Below are positions 17,058 through 26,257 of a DNA stretch of 64,000 nt, piece after piece. A program made the translations under genes and the position numbers. The DNA is from Haloactinomyces albus. Its GTDB lineage: Bacteria; Actinomycetota; Actinomycetes; Mycobacteriales; Pseudonocardiaceae. Every line of letters begins with the position of its first letter. Positions within the stretch are counted from its first letter, which is position 1. Below the pieces are notes generated by a model. That model was not told the DNA's origin. It was given only the letters and a program-made list of their open reading frames with translations, and did not search any database. The stretch lies in assembly GCF_031458135.1 (NCBI RefSeq), contig NZ_JAVDXW010000001.1, forward strand, positions 1,612,001 through 1,676,000, read 5' to 3'.

Positions 17058-18576
17058 CTCCCAGCACCGCCGTGCGATACGTCGCGTCCTGCATCAGGTC
17101 GACCGCCGCACGCCCGCTGATCTCGGCCAGTGGCCCCGCCACCACGACGATCATCACGCTGGCCGCCACCAGAATCCCCGAGGCCACCATCATCGCGGGA
17201 GACGTGGTTCCGGTCCCGACCACGAGTTCATCGGTCGGGTCGGGATCTCCCGCAGGGGTCTGGACCCTGCCCCAGAATGCCCGGGTCCACACCCGGGCCA
17301 CGGCATACAGGGTCAGCAGGCTGGTCAGCACGGCACCACCGGCGACCACGTAGGCCGTCCACGTCCCCGCGGTGATCCCGGCCTGCAGCAGGGCGAGTTT
17401 GGCGATGAAGCCGGAGAACGGCGGTATCCCGGCCAGGCTCAGGGCGGGGATCGCGAACAGCACCGAAACCAGCGGTGCGGCCTTGGCCAACCCTCCCATC
17501 CCGCTCAGGGCCACAGTGCCGGTGTGCCGTGTAATCAAACCGCTGACCAGGAACAAGGTGGCCTGGACGGTGATGTGGTGCACCACATAGAGAATCACCC
17601 CGGTGAGCCCGGCGATGTCATAGACACCGAGACCGAACAGCATGTACCCGATATGACTGACCAGCAGGAAGGACAGCATGCGGTTCAGGTCGTCCTGTGC
17701 CAGCGCCCCCAGTGCGCCGACGATCATGGTGATCAGCGCGATTCCCAGCATCAGCTGCCAGGTCGCGTTGTGCTCGAACACCAGCGTCTGGGTGCGGATC
17801 ATCGCGTAGATGCCCACCTTGGTCAGCAGTCCCGCGAAGACGGCGGTGATCGGCGCGGGCGCGTTCGGGTAGCTGTCCGGCAACCAGAAGTGCAGGGGCA
17901 CCATCGCGGACTTGACCCCGAACACGATCATCACGAGCAAGCCGAGCGAGGTCTGCAGCCCGTCCGGCAGATCGTTCACCTGCCGTGCCAGATCGGCGAG
18001 GTTGACCGTGCCGGTGGCGGCATAGACCAGGGCGATCACGGTCAGGAACAGCAGCGACGAGGTCAGGCTGACGATCGTGTAGGTCATCCCCGGCCGCACC
18101 CGGGCCGCAGTGGTGCGCCGGGTGATCAACACGTACGAGGACGAGAGCATGATCTCGAAGGCGACGAACAGGTTGAACAGGTCGCCGGTGAGGTAGGCCA
18201 GCGATACACCCGCGCACAGCATCAGGTAGATCGGGTGGAACGTGGTGCTGGAGGTGCCGCGCCCGTAGTCGGTGATGCGCTGCCCGATCGAGTAGATCAG
18301 CACCGCGAAGGTCACCACTGCCGAGACGAGCAGCAGCAGCGCGGCCAGCCGGTCCGCGATCAAAGTGATACCCAGCGGCGCGGGCCAGCCGCCCAGTTGC
18401 AGTACGACGGGACCGTGGAGGTCGGCGACATAGAGCAGATACGCCGCATCCGCGATGATCGCGCCCAGCACGAGGATGCCGAGCGCCCGCTGGATGTCGG
18501 CGAACCGGCCGAACGCCAGGGACAGACCCGCCGCCACCAACGGCAGGAGCACCGGCAGGGCCACCAGAGCGGTCAC
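17041..18576 (-). CDS. mnhD: Mrp Na+/H+ antiporter subunit D
   Basis: A 511-residue proton-pumping-type subunit related to NuoN/NuoM of complex I. It shows about 14 helices, the conserved Glu in FVAFEIMLSSSYVL (near residue 140), the Lys in FGVKSAMVPLHFWLPDSYPNAPAPI (near residue 220) and HHITVQATLFLVSGLI (near residue 330), which lie on the proton path in this family. It overlaps mnhC by four bases and mnhE by several bases, in the order A-B-C-D-E-F-G. Confidence 0.96.
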   Translation of the reverse strand: MTALVALPVLLPLVAAGLSLAFGRFADIQRALGILVLGAIIADAAYLLYVADLHGPVVLQLGGWPAPLGITLIADRLAALLLLVSAVVTFAVLIYSIGQRITDYGRGTSSTTFHPIYLMLCAGVSLAYLTGDLFNLFVAFEIMLSSSYVLITRRTTAARVRPGMTYTIVSLTSSLLFLTVIALVYAATGTVNLADLARQVNDLPDGLQTSLGLLVMIVFGVKSAMVPLHFWLPDSYPNAPAPITAVFAGLLTKVGIYAMIRTQTLVFEHNATWQLMLGIALITMIVGALGALAQDDLNRMLSFLLVSHIGYMLFGLGVYDIAGLTGVILYVVHHITVQATLFLVSGLITRHTGTVALSGMGGLAKAAPLVSVLFAIPALSLAGIPPFSGFIAKLALLQAGITAGTWTAYVVAGGAVLTSLLTLYAVARVWTRAFWGRVQTPAGDPDPTDELVVGTGTTSPAMMVASGILVAASVMIVVVAGPLAEISGRAAVDLMQDATYRTAVLGGGAGG

Positions 18577-18989
18577 TGCGTGGCCTCCGTTTCCATTTCC
18601 TCCTCGTCCTCCTCGGACTCGGCGAGCCTGCGTTCCAAGCGACGGATCCGGCGGTCCTCGACGTCGTCACGCACCTCGTCATGGCCCAGCAGCAGCCAGG
18701 CACGGTAAGCCAAGGCGAGCAGGAACGTGGTCAAGGCGAAGGTGATGACCACGGCGGTCAACGCCATCGCCTGCGGGAACGGATCGGCCATCTTGGCGGG
18801 AGGCGTTTCGCCGATCATCGGGGGGCGGCCCGGTGGTCCTCCGGCCAGTTGCAGCATCAGATTGGCGCCGTGGCCGAGAATCACGATACCGAGCAGGATA
18901 CGCATCAGCGACCGCTGCAGGAGCAGGTAGAACCCACCCGCGTACAGCCCGCCGAGCACGAGCGCCATCGTCACGTTCACGGTGCTCAT
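18573..18989 (-). CDS. mnhC: Mrp Na+/H+ antiporter subunit C
   Basis: A 138-residue NuoK-like subunit. Three helices are visible, with GIVILGHGANLMLQLAG and PQAMALTAVVITFALTTFLLAL characteristic of MnhC/MrpC. The C-terminal 30 residues are unusually charged (DEVRDDVEDRRIRRLERRLAESEEDEEEME), probably a cytoplasmic helix not seen in short family members. It overlaps mnhB and mnhD by four bases each. Confidence 0.95.
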   Translation of the reverse strand: MSTVNVTMALVLGGLYAGGFYLLLQRSLMRILLGIVILGHGANLMLQLAGGPPGRPPMIGETPPAKMADPFPQAMALTAVVITFALTTFLLALAYRAWLLLGHDEVRDDVEDRRIRRLERRLAESEEDEEEMETEATQ

Positions 18990-19546
18990 CGCTGTCCCCT
19001 TTCGGCAGCGGCCACATCGGCCTCGATTCCCGAGCCGAGCGTGCGCAGCAGGTCGAGAACCACGCCGAGGATCAGGAGGTACACGCCGATATCGAGGAAC
19101 AGGCTGCTGACGAGCTTGATCTTGCCCAGCAGCGGGACGGTGAACGTGTAGATGTCGCTTTCCAGCACCACCTCACCGAACAGCAGCGGGACGAAACTGG
19201 TGAGTGTGGCGATGGTCAGGCCGATACCGATGAGCACCGGTGGCCGCATGGACACGGTCGAGCTGTCGTCCATCCGCCCTCCCGCGAGATAGCGCAGCAC
19301 GAAGGCCTGACCGGCGACCAGGCCACCGCTGAATCCCCCTCCGGTGTGGCTGTGGCCTGCGAACAGCAGGTAAAGCGAGAATACGATCACGGTCGGAAAC
19401 AGGGTGCGGGCGGCGAGTTCCAACAGGACCGTGCGCTCTCGCCGGTCCCGGGTGTAGCCGGACAGCAGCCACCGCTCGGTCGGTACGTCCCAATTGGTCC
19501 ACTTCATCGCCGATGCCCCGGGTGGCCGGGAACCGAGATCGGTCAT
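18986..19546 (-). CDS. mnhB: Mrp Na+/H+ antiporter subunit B
   Basis: A 186-residue MnhB/MrpB subunit: AARTLFPTVIVFSLYLLFAGHSHTGGGFSGGLVAG (residues 45-79) contains the family signature GHxxxGGGFxGG, followed by helices and IKLVSSLFLDIGVYLLILGVVLDLL near the C-terminus. The first 40 residues are an extra hydrophilic extension. A second in-frame ATG (residue 14) is possible. It overlaps mnhA and mnhC by four bases each. Confidence 0.95.
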   Translation of the reverse strand: MTDLGSRPPGASAMKWTNWDVPTERWLLSGYTRDRRERTVLLELAARTLFPTVIVFSLYLLFAGHSHTGGGFSGGLVAGQAFVLRYLAGGRMDDSSTVSMRPPVLIGIGLTIATLTSFVPLLFGEVVLESDIYTFTVPLLGKIKLVSSLFLDIGVYLLILGVVLDLLRTLGSGIEADVAAAERGQR

Positions 19547-22026
19547 TCGCGCACCTCCTCCTGTTGCGAGCCACTACCCTGCGCACCACTGCCCCGTGAG
19601 CCACCGCGCCGGGGACCTGCCCCGGGGCCGCCCCGGGGCGGCCCCCTACCGTGCCCGGCGCGTGGGGGCTCGGCCTCGTCCGATGCGGGCTGCTCGGTCA
19701 TGGGTAGCGAGCCACGTCGCCGTCGTCGCTGATAGCGCGAGGTCAGCACCAGACTCGCGACACCGGTCGCGGTGACCGCGAGCACCGAGATCTCCCCGAT
19801 CGTGTCGAACGCGCGGAAGTCCACGATGATCGCGTTGACCACGTTCGTTGCCCCCGCTCCTTCCTCGGCGCGGGCGATGTACTGTTCGCTGACGCCGGAG
19901 CGGGTCTGCCGAGCAGAGCTGAAAATCATCGACGCGAAGGCCATGAACACGCCTCCGGCAATCGCGATGAGCATCTTCGGTATCCGCAGGCCGGGTGCCG
20001 GTTCCGACTGGATGAATCGCGGCGGAAGCCGCCGCAGGACGAACACGAACGCCACCAGCGTCAGCGTCTCCACCAGGAACTGCGTCAACGCCAGGTCCGG
20101 GGCACCGTCGACGATGAACATCCCGCCGATGCCGTAACCGATCACGCCGACCAGCAGCACAGCGGTCAGACGCCGCCTCGCCCGCACCACGCCGACCACG
20201 GCGATCAGAATCACCACCGCCAGCGGTACCTGCAGAATCCGATCCCACGCCCGGAGATCCTCGATCGGGGTGTGCCTCGTGAGCAGTGCCGACCCCGACA
20301 CGGTGAGCACGGTGAGCAGGATGACGCCCAGGTAGGTCGGCAGCGAACCGGCCTGGAGCCGTCCGGTGACCCCGACGGCGATCCGTTCCAGCAGCGCCAT
20401 GATCCGTTCATAGCCGCGCTGCGCATTCAGCGGATTCGGCAGCCGCTCCCGCAGGCTCGTGATCCGCCCGCGTGCCGCGTGCACGGTCAGACCGCCTGCC
20501 AGTGCGAGCAGCGAGCACAGCAGCGGCAGGCTCGGACCGTGCCACAGTGCCAGGTGATACGGATCGGCACCGGCGTCGAACACGTCCGCATAACCGGCGC
20601 TGAGCACGTCGACGAGCGGATACGCCGCCCCCAGCACGACCCCGGCGATCGCCGGTAGCGCAGCGGGCAGGAACAGGACGGCACCCGACGAGCGCGCCTC
20701 GGTCGCGGCGACACCGCGTTTGCCGGCGAAGGCACCCCACAGCAGCCTCGCGGTGTAGCCGACGGTGAACACCGAACCGAGCACGAGCCCCGCCACGATG
20801 ACCAGGTCACCACTACCTCCGTGCAGAAATCCCTCGAAGGCGGCTTCCTTGCCCAGAAATCCCAGCGCGGGCGGCAGCCCGGCCATCGACGCCGCGGCCA
20901 ACGTCGCGATCACCGCAAGCCAGGGCATGCGTTTACCCAGGCCGGACAGTTCCCGAAGGTCGCGGGTGCCTGCCTGGTGATCGATGATGCCGACGATGAG
21001 GAACAGCGCCGCCTTGAACAACCCGTGCGCGAGCAGCATGGCCACGGCGGCCATCGCAGCGATGCGTGTCCCGGCGCCTGCGAGCACCATCAGGAAACCG
21101 AGTTGGCTGACGGTGCCGTAGGCGAGCAGCTTTTTCAGGTCGTACTCGTGCAGTGCCCGCCACCCTGCGACGATCATCGTGACGGTGCCGAACACGGCGG
21201 TCAGCACCGACCAGTGCGCCACGCCCAGGAACACCGGCGTCAGGGCGGCCACGAGAAACACACCCGCTTTGACCATCGAGGCGGCGTGCAGGTAGGCGCT
21301 GATCGGTGTCGGCGCCACCATCGCGGCGGGCAACCAGTTGTGGAACGGCAGTTGCGCGGACTTGGTGAAAGCGCCGATCAGGATCAACACGGCAGCGACT
21401 CCGATGGCATCGCCACCGGGCGGATTCGCCACCAACTCGGAGATCAGGTAGGTTTCCGCGGCCTCACCGAGCACGATGAACCCGAGCAGCATCGCGAGCC
21501 CGCCGAAAATGGTGACCAGCAGCGCCTGCATCGCCGAACGCCGCGACTCGCGGCTGATACCGGCCTGCCCCACCAGCAGGAACGAGCAGATCGTGGTCAA
21601 TTCCCAGAAGATGTAGACCACGAGGAGGTCGTCGGCCAGCACCAGCCCGAGCATCACCCCGGCAAAGGCCAGCAGCAAGGGAGCCGAGCGTTTTCCGTCC
21701 GCGCTGGAACCGAAGTAGCCGACGGAGTACAGCAGCACCAGCACACCCATGCCGGAGACCAGCAGCGTCATCAGCAGGGCGAGCGGATCCAGCCGGAAGG
21801 TGATTTCCAGACCGAGGTGGGGAGCCCACGCCAGCGTCTCGACGATCTCCTGCCCGCCCAGCACGTCTCCCGCTCGGGTCAGCACCCAGGCCAGCGCGGC
21901 CGCAGGAGGCAACGCCGCCACCGTGCAGGTAGCACGGGTGCTGCGTGCGGCCACGAACGGCAGGACCAGGGCCACCAGCAGGTGTGCGGCCACCAACGCG
22001 AGCAAGGGCGCCTCCCTGGCGATCAT
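19543..22026 (-). CDS. mnhA: Mrp Na+/H+ antiporter subunit A (large, with MbhD/MbhE-like C-terminal part)
   Basis: An 827-residue NuoL-like subunit at the head of the Mrp operon. Conserved motifs include FWELTTICSFLLVG (with the membrane Glu), FTKSAQLPFHNWLPAAMVAPTPISAYLHAASMVKAG and LLAHGLFKAALFLIVGIIDH. The C-terminal 200 residues carry the extra domain typical of Mrp A subunits (VDGAPDLALTQFLVETLTLVAFVFVLRRLPP). The final 40 residues are a Gly/Pro/Arg-rich tail. The start is the ATG at 22026; a GTG directly before it (22029) is equivalent. The promoter must lie in 22030-22490. Confidence 0.96.
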   Translation of the reverse strand: MIAREAPLLALVAAHLLVALVLPFVAARSTRATCTVAALPPAAALAWVLTRAGDVLGGQEIVETLAWAPHLGLEITFRLDPLALLMTLLVSGMGVLVLLYSVGYFGSSADGKRSAPLLLAFAGVMLGLVLADDLLVVYIFWELTTICSFLLVGQAGISRESRRSAMQALLVTIFGGLAMLLGFIVLGEAAETYLISELVANPPGGDAIGVAAVLILIGAFTKSAQLPFHNWLPAAMVAPTPISAYLHAASMVKAGVFLVAALTPVFLGVAHWSVLTAVFGTVTMIVAGWRALHEYDLKKLLAYGTVSQLGFLMVLAGAGTRIAAMAAVAMLLAHGLFKAALFLIVGIIDHQAGTRDLRELSGLGKRMPWLAVIATLAAASMAGLPPALGFLGKEAAFEGFLHGGSGDLVIVAGLVLGSVFTVGYTARLLWGAFAGKRGVAATEARSSGAVLFLPAALPAIAGVVLGAAYPLVDVLSAGYADVFDAGADPYHLALWHGPSLPLLCSLLALAGGLTVHAARGRITSLRERLPNPLNAQRGYERIMALLERIAVGVTGRLQAGSLPTYLGVILLTVLTVSGSALLTRHTPIEDLRAWDRILQVPLAVVILIAVVGVVRARRRLTAVLLVGVIGYGIGGMFIVDGAPDLALTQFLVETLTLVAFVFVLRRLPPRFIQSEPAPGLRIPKMLIAIAGGVFMAFASMIFSSARQTRSGVSEQYIARAEEGAGATNVVNAIIVDFRAFDTIGEISVLAVTATGVASLVLTSRYQRRRRRGSLPMTEQPASDEAEPPRAGHGRGPPRGGPGAGPRRGGSRGSGAQGSGSQQEEVRE

Positions 22027-22499
22027 CACGGGCGGACGGCGGACGGATCCGGCACAGCGGACAACCGGGATTGTTCGTTACCCGCACCGACGGCACCACC
22101 GCGTGCCACATCAGCCCGTCCGAGCAGCGGCGCTTCCCCGAACACCGCACCGTGCCGAACACTCCGGCCGACTTCGACCCCGCCCGGCGGCACGGATCTT
22201 CCGGTGCTTCACCGCAGGCAGGATCGTGGGCAGGACTTCGCCGGATTCGATCAGTACCCAATGTATCCGAAACGCCCTGTCCGCACACATCTGTTCGACA
22301 ACGGGCCCGGAGAAATCACTCGCCGATTCGGGCGCGCTTTCGTTGCGATCAAAGGAACTTGTTCGCCCGGAGCGCGTACAGCGGCCGGTCGAGCACAGTG
22401 GGAAAGTTCACGATCGGTAACGCGGTCACATCACCGAGTGTCCCCGGTGGCGACGAAACGTGTTCGACCGCTGTCGGGGTGCTGCGCCATAATCGGACC
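22027..22499. promoter_or_regulatory. Divergent intergenic region between mnhA and mntA
   Basis: About 470 bp without a recognisable gene. A good -10 box CATAAT at 22488-22493 lies six bases before the mntA ATG, so that transcript is probably leaderless. The mnhA promoter is not obvious. Open frames running through here are shadows. Confidence 0.45.
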
Positions 22500-22916
22500 A
22501 TGGTCACCCCGATCGAAGGTCTCCGACGTCTGGAAGCCGCCGCGGAGTCCGGTGAGCTCTCCGCCCTGTGCGAGCGGCACGGCATCCGCATCGTCACGGT
22601 TTTCGGCAGTATCGGACGCGGCGAGGACAATCCGCGTGATCTCGATGTCGCCGTCCTGACCGAGCAGGACAACGACTTCGACCTGCTTCAGGCGCGCGCG
22701 GACTTCGAGGAGCTCGCCGATGTCCACGACGACAACTTCGACTTCGCCCACCTGAACAACGGCGGCCCGGTGATCAGGGAGAATGCTCTCATCGGCAGTA
22801 TCGGACTGTACGAGGCACAGCCAGGTGAGCAACTCGAGAGGGGAACCGCAGCGGCGATGGAACGCATGGACACCGACTGGCTCCGTCGGCTGAACCTGAA
22901 ACTGCTCGCCCGATGA
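22500..22916 (+). CDS. mntA: MntA-type nucleotidyltransferase antitoxin
   Basis: A 138-residue minimal nucleotidyltransferase. The catalytic motif is VFGSIGRGEDNPRDLDVAV (residues 34-52): Gly-Ser followed by nine residues and Asp-x-Asp. In the MntA-HepT system this enzyme adds AMP residues to a Tyr of the HEPN toxin and so silences it. The stop overlaps the ATG of the next gene as ATGA, the usual coupled arrangement. The start is the ATG at 22500 directly behind a -10-like CATAAT, with no ribosome binding site. Confidence 0.9.
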   Translation: MVTPIEGLRRLEAAAESGELSALCERHGIRIVTVFGSIGRGEDNPRDLDVAVLTEQDNDFDLLQARADFEELADVHDDNFDFAHLNNGGPVIRENALIGSIGLYEAQPGEQLERGTAAAMERMDTDWLRRLNLKLLAR

Positions 22917-23365
22917 CACAAGAGAGCCCGTCCTACCACGTTGTCAATGCGCGTCTCACCGAGATCAAAATGCTCATCGAGGATCTCGAAGAGCTGGGGC
23001 TGGTGACCGCGGAGGACCTACGCCGCGATCGGCGTACGCGACATCTCGCGGAACGCGAATTAAGCCAGGTCATCGAGCTCGCGGCATCGATCAATATCCA
23101 CATCGTGGCAGCGTTGCGAGGGCGCGCTCCCGAGTCTTATTACAACTCGTTCGGTGAGCTGGCACGGCTCGGTGTGATCGAGGACGAGTTCGCTCGTCGT
23201 CTGCAGCCGTCAACCGGGATGCGCAACGTTCTGGTGCATGAGTACATGGCCGTCGATTACCAGCGGGTGGCCGCTACGATTCCGCTCGCCATCGAGCAGT
23301 ACAGCGAGTATGTGCGTCAAGTAGCACGCTGGATGGCTGAACGCTGGGAAGCCGAGCAGCAGTAG
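22913..23365 (+). CDS. hepT: HepT-type HEPN RNase toxin
   Basis: A 150-residue all-alpha HEPN protein (DUF86 group). The signature R-x4-H-x-Y is present as R104-NVLV-H109-E-Y111 in TGMRNVLVHEYMAVDY; Arg and His form the RNase site and Tyr is the residue AMPylated by MntA in characterised systems. It overlaps mntA by four bases. The pair lies between the Mrp operon and a Ser/Thr kinase gene on the chromosome, where it may act in plasmid/phage defence or as a stress module. The family call is confident; activity is not proven. Confidence 0.9.
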   Translation: MTQESPSYHVVNARLTEIKMLIEDLEELGLVTAEDLRRDRRTRHLAERELSQVIELAASINIHIVAALRGRAPESYYNSFGELARLGVIEDEFARRLQPSTGMRNVLVHEYMAVDYQRVAATIPLAIEQYSEYVRQVARWMAERWEAEQQ

Positions 23366-23394
23366 ACACTGCTGCCACGGGGAGATGTGACGCG

Positions 23395-25296
23395 GTGGAC
23401 AATGGGAGTGTGTCCGAGCCGCAGGGGGAACCACCACAGAGCGAGTCGCCGGGAGGCGAAGCTCCGGAGGTCGAGTCTCCGGAGGGTGAGCCGGCGGAAA
23501 CCGAGTCACCCGAAACCGAGTCGTCGGAGGAGGCCCCGCACCCGGATACCGGCCGGCTGATCGCCGACCGATACCGGCTGGACACCAGGATCGGCGGCGG
23601 CGCGATGGGTACCGTCTGGGCGGGCACCGACGAGCTGCTCCGCAGGCCGGTGGCCGTCAAGTCGGTGCGGCTTCCGGCAGGCATGCCCGAGCACGAGGCC
23701 GATGAACTCCGCGAACGCACGTTGCGCGAAGCACGCGCGATCGCCGTGGTCTCGCATCCGAACGTGGTGACGCTCTACGACGTGGCGCGCGACGAGGGCG
23801 AGCCGTTCGTCGTCATGGAGCTGGTGCCCTCGCAGAGCCTCGCCACGATCCTGCGGGAGCACGGTCCGCTCGAGGAGACACAGCTCGCCACCATCACCGA
23901 TCACATCGCCTCCGCGCTGGAGGCCGCGCACCGCTCCGGAATCATCCACCGCGATGTCAAGCCGGGCAACGTGCTGCTCGGTGAGCACGGCCGCATCAAG
24001 ATCAGCGACTTCGGGATCTCCCGCAACCTCTCCGAGGCGAGCCTGACCCGCACCGGAATCATGCTGGGCACTCCCGCCTTCATCGCACCGGAGGTCGCAG
24101 CGGGCGACTCCGTCGGTATCGCCGCCGATCTGTGGGGGCTCGGTGCGACACTGTTCGCCGCCTCCGAGGGACATCCGCCCTACGACTCGGACGGTAATCC
24201 GATGGCCACCGTGAGTGCGGTGGTGCACGGCCCGGTGCCCGAACCGTCCCGCACCGGGCCGCTCGGGGAGGTCATCACCGCACTCATGGTCAAGGATCCG
24301 TACCGGCGGATGCCGCTGGCCGAGGTGCGCCGCCACGTACAGCCCCTGCTGCCGGATCCCGGCAGCCATCCGTTCGGACAGTTGCTCGATCCGGACGTCC
24401 CCACCGTCCGGGTGCGGAAACCGGCTGCCCCCTCCGGACCTGCTCTCTTCGAACCCGCCCTTTCCGGATCTGCCGCCTCCGATTCTTCCGTGCCCGCTGC
24501 CCCGAGCCGATCGGCGGAGGAGCAAGCCGGCGCCGAGCAGCAAGCGCAGGAGGAAGCCGGTCCCGCACAACTGGCCGACAATCCCGGTCCGCTTCCGTTC
24601 ACACCTCGCGATCCCGCCCCCCGACGGCGGTCACCTTGGCCGGTCATCGCTCTGACGATCGGGGCTGTGCTGGTCTTCACGCTCGCGGTGGGGGCCGGGT
24701 TCGCAGCAAGCCGTACCTGGGCCGGACGGACGGTTCTGCCCACGTCCACCACTCCAAGCCCCACCACACGGCCGGATGCATCGCCATCGCTGGTGACGCA
24801 TACCGGCCGGGCCCAACACCCCGGTGACGACGGTGCAGGACGGTTCACGGTTTCCGTGCCGCAGGACTGGACCCTCTTCCACGGTTACCGCAGTGGACCA
24901 CCCACCCACAGCATGACGGTCCACTTCGTCTCCCCCGATGGACGTAGAGACCTGGCCGTCCAGCGCTTCGGTGGCTACTACGCCCGGGGATACACCACCC
25001 AGGGGTACCTGAACGCCCTGCCGGATATCGCCACGGGCCCGTCGGGGACTTTCCGGCTCACCACGAACAGGACAGTGCGCACGCAGGGCTACAACGATCG
25101 GTATCTGTCGTACGAGTCCACGCTGCGCGGGGTGTTGCCCCCCGCGGAATCCCCCATCACCCGCACGACCTTCGCACGGATGATTCCCCACGACGGTGAC
25201 CTGTGGATACTGCGCGCCACGGTCCCCGGTGAGCAGGCTGCCCGCGGAAAAGCCCTGTTCGACAGGGTGCTTGCCGGTTTCGAGCCGCTACCGTGA
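23395..25296 (+). CDS. Membrane Ser/Thr protein kinase with extracellular domain
   Basis: A 633-residue Hanks-type kinase. The kinase domain (residues about 58-320) has the Gly loop IGGGAMG (66-72), Lys89, Glu112, HRDVKPGN (185-192), DFG (205-207) and APE (231-233), so it should be active. A Pro/Glu/Ala-rich juxtamembrane linker is followed by one membrane helix (about 415-438) and an extracellular domain of about 170 residues without PASTA repeats. The first 50 residues are an acidic Pro/Glu/Ser-rich tract with repeated ESPE words. It starts at GTG 23395 behind GGGGAG; a GTG 15 bases later is possible. The sensed ligand is unknown. Confidence 0.92.
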   Translation: MDNGSVSEPQGEPPQSESPGGEAPEVESPEGEPAETESPETESSEEAPHPDTGRLIADRYRLDTRIGGGAMGTVWAGTDELLRRPVAVKSVRLPAGMPEHEADELRERTLREARAIAVVSHPNVVTLYDVARDEGEPFVVMELVPSQSLATILREHGPLEETQLATITDHIASALEAAHRSGIIHRDVKPGNVLLGEHGRIKISDFGISRNLSEASLTRTGIMLGTPAFIAPEVAAGDSVGIAADLWGLGATLFAASEGHPPYDSDGNPMATVSAVVHGPVPEPSRTGPLGEVITALMVKDPYRRMPLAEVRRHVQPLLPDPGSHPFGQLLDPDVPTVRVRKPAAPSGPALFEPALSGSAASDSSVPAAPSRSAEEQAGAEQQAQEEAGPAQLADNPGPLPFTPRDPAPRRRSPWPVIALTIGAVLVFTLAVGAGFAASRTWAGRTVLPTSTTPSPTTRPDASPSLVTHTGRAQHPGDDGAGRFTVSVPQDWTLFHGYRSGPPTHSMTVHFVSPDGRRDLAVQRFGGYYARGYTTQGYLNALPDIATGPSGTFRLTTNRTVRTQGYNDRYLSYESTLRGVLPPAESPITRTTFARMIPHDGDLWILRATVPGEQAARGKALFDRVLAGFEPLP

Positions 25297-25307
25297 CGCC
25301 GATTGGT

Positions 25308-25313
25308 TAGGCT
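25308..25313 (+). promoter_or_regulatory. Probable -10 box before purine nucleoside phosphorylase gene
   Basis: TAGGCT lies eight bases before the GTG at 25322, and no ribosome binding site is visible. A leaderless transcript is likely. Confidence 0.4.
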
Positions 25314-25321
25314 GGCGAGCC

Positions 25322-26131
25322 GTGACTCCTTCGACGACTTCCGATCCCGCCGCAGCCGCGGGCGCGGCAGCAGGCACTCTCGCCGAACTCACCGGAGCGG
25401 CCCAGCACGACCTCGCGGTGATCCTGGGGTCGGGATGGCGGCCCGCTGCCGAGGAAATCGGCACTCCCACCGCCGAGCTGAGCATGTCCGAGTTGCCCGG
25501 CTTCACCGCACCCAGCGCCGTCGGACACAGCGGGCAGGTGTGGTCCGTTCCGGTCGCAGGCAAGCAGGTGCTCATCATGCTCGGGCGCACCCATCTTTAC
25601 GAGGGTGGCGGTGTCGAGAAGGTCGTGCACGGCGTGCGCACGGCCACCGCGGCCGGTTGCGGCACCATCGTGCTCACCAACGCCGCGGGCGGCCTGCGGC
25701 AGGGGATGCAGGTCGGTCAACCGGTGCTCATCAGCGACCACCTGAACATGACCACCTGGTCACCCCTGGTCGGCGCCCGCTTCACCGACCTCACCGACCT
25801 CTACGCGCAGCGGTTGCGCGACATCGCCAGGGACGTCGATCCTTCCCTCGAAGAAGGCGTGTACGCGGGGATGGCGGGGCCACACTTCGAGACACCCGCC
25901 GAGATCCGCATGCTGCGCGCTCTCGGCGCCGACCTGGTCGGTATGTCCACGGTGCAGGAGGCCATTGCCGCACGTGCGGCGGGAGCGGAGGTGTTCGGCC
26001 TGTCGCTGGTGACCAACCTCGCCGCGGGAATCACCGGAGAACCGCTGAATCACCAGGAGGTTCTGGAGGCGGGCAAGGCAGCGGCGGGCCGCATGGGCAA
26101 ACTCCTGCGCTCGCTGGTCGAGCGGGCCTGA
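25322..26131 (+). CDS. deoD: Purine nucleoside phosphorylase
   Basis: A 269-residue trimeric-type PNP that phosphorolyses (deoxy)inosine and (deoxy)guanosine to base plus (deoxy)ribose-1-phosphate for purine salvage. Motifs are VILGSGW near residue 38 for phosphate binding, [27 protein letters not shown] and the signature [37 protein letters not shown]. The start is the GTG at 25322. pmmB follows 126 bp downstream on the same strand, as deoD-pmmB do in mycobacteria; the mutase may process the sugar phosphate. Confidence 0.95.
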   Translation: MTPSTTSDPAAAAGAAAGTLAELTGAAQHDLAVILGSGWRPAAEEIGTPTAELSMSELPGFTAPSAVGHSGQVWSVPVAGKQVLIMLGRTHLYEGGGVEKVVHGVRTATAAGCGTIVLTNAAGGLRQGMQVGQPVLISDHLNMTTWSPLVGARFTDLTDLYAQRLRDIARDVDPSLEEGVYAGMAGPHFETPAEIRMLRALGADLVGMSTVQEAIAARAAGAEVFGLSLVTNLAAGITGEPLNHQEVLEAGKAAAGRMGKLLRSLVERA

Positions 26132-26257
26132 GCGTCGCCACGGCCGAGGGATCGCGGTTTTCCGGGAAAGTCGTGCTCCTGCGGCCGAGTGTGCCGCTGC
26201 GCAGTTTTCGGCAGAACTGCGGTCTCAACCACTCGCACAGCAGTCACCGAGGTGCTT

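Noticed and set aside
16528-18708. 726-codon open frame on the plus strand across mnhC-mnhE
   Set aside because: No family signature; the minus strand carries the complete overlapping Mrp genes.
20821-22659. 612-codon open frame on the plus strand over mnhA
   Set aside because: Low-complexity His/Gln/Arg composition, antisense to mnhA.
26202-26223. Small hairpin CGCAGTT/AACTGCG between deoD and pmmB
   Set aside because: Seven-base stem without T-tract inside a likely operon; too weak to call a terminator or attenuator.
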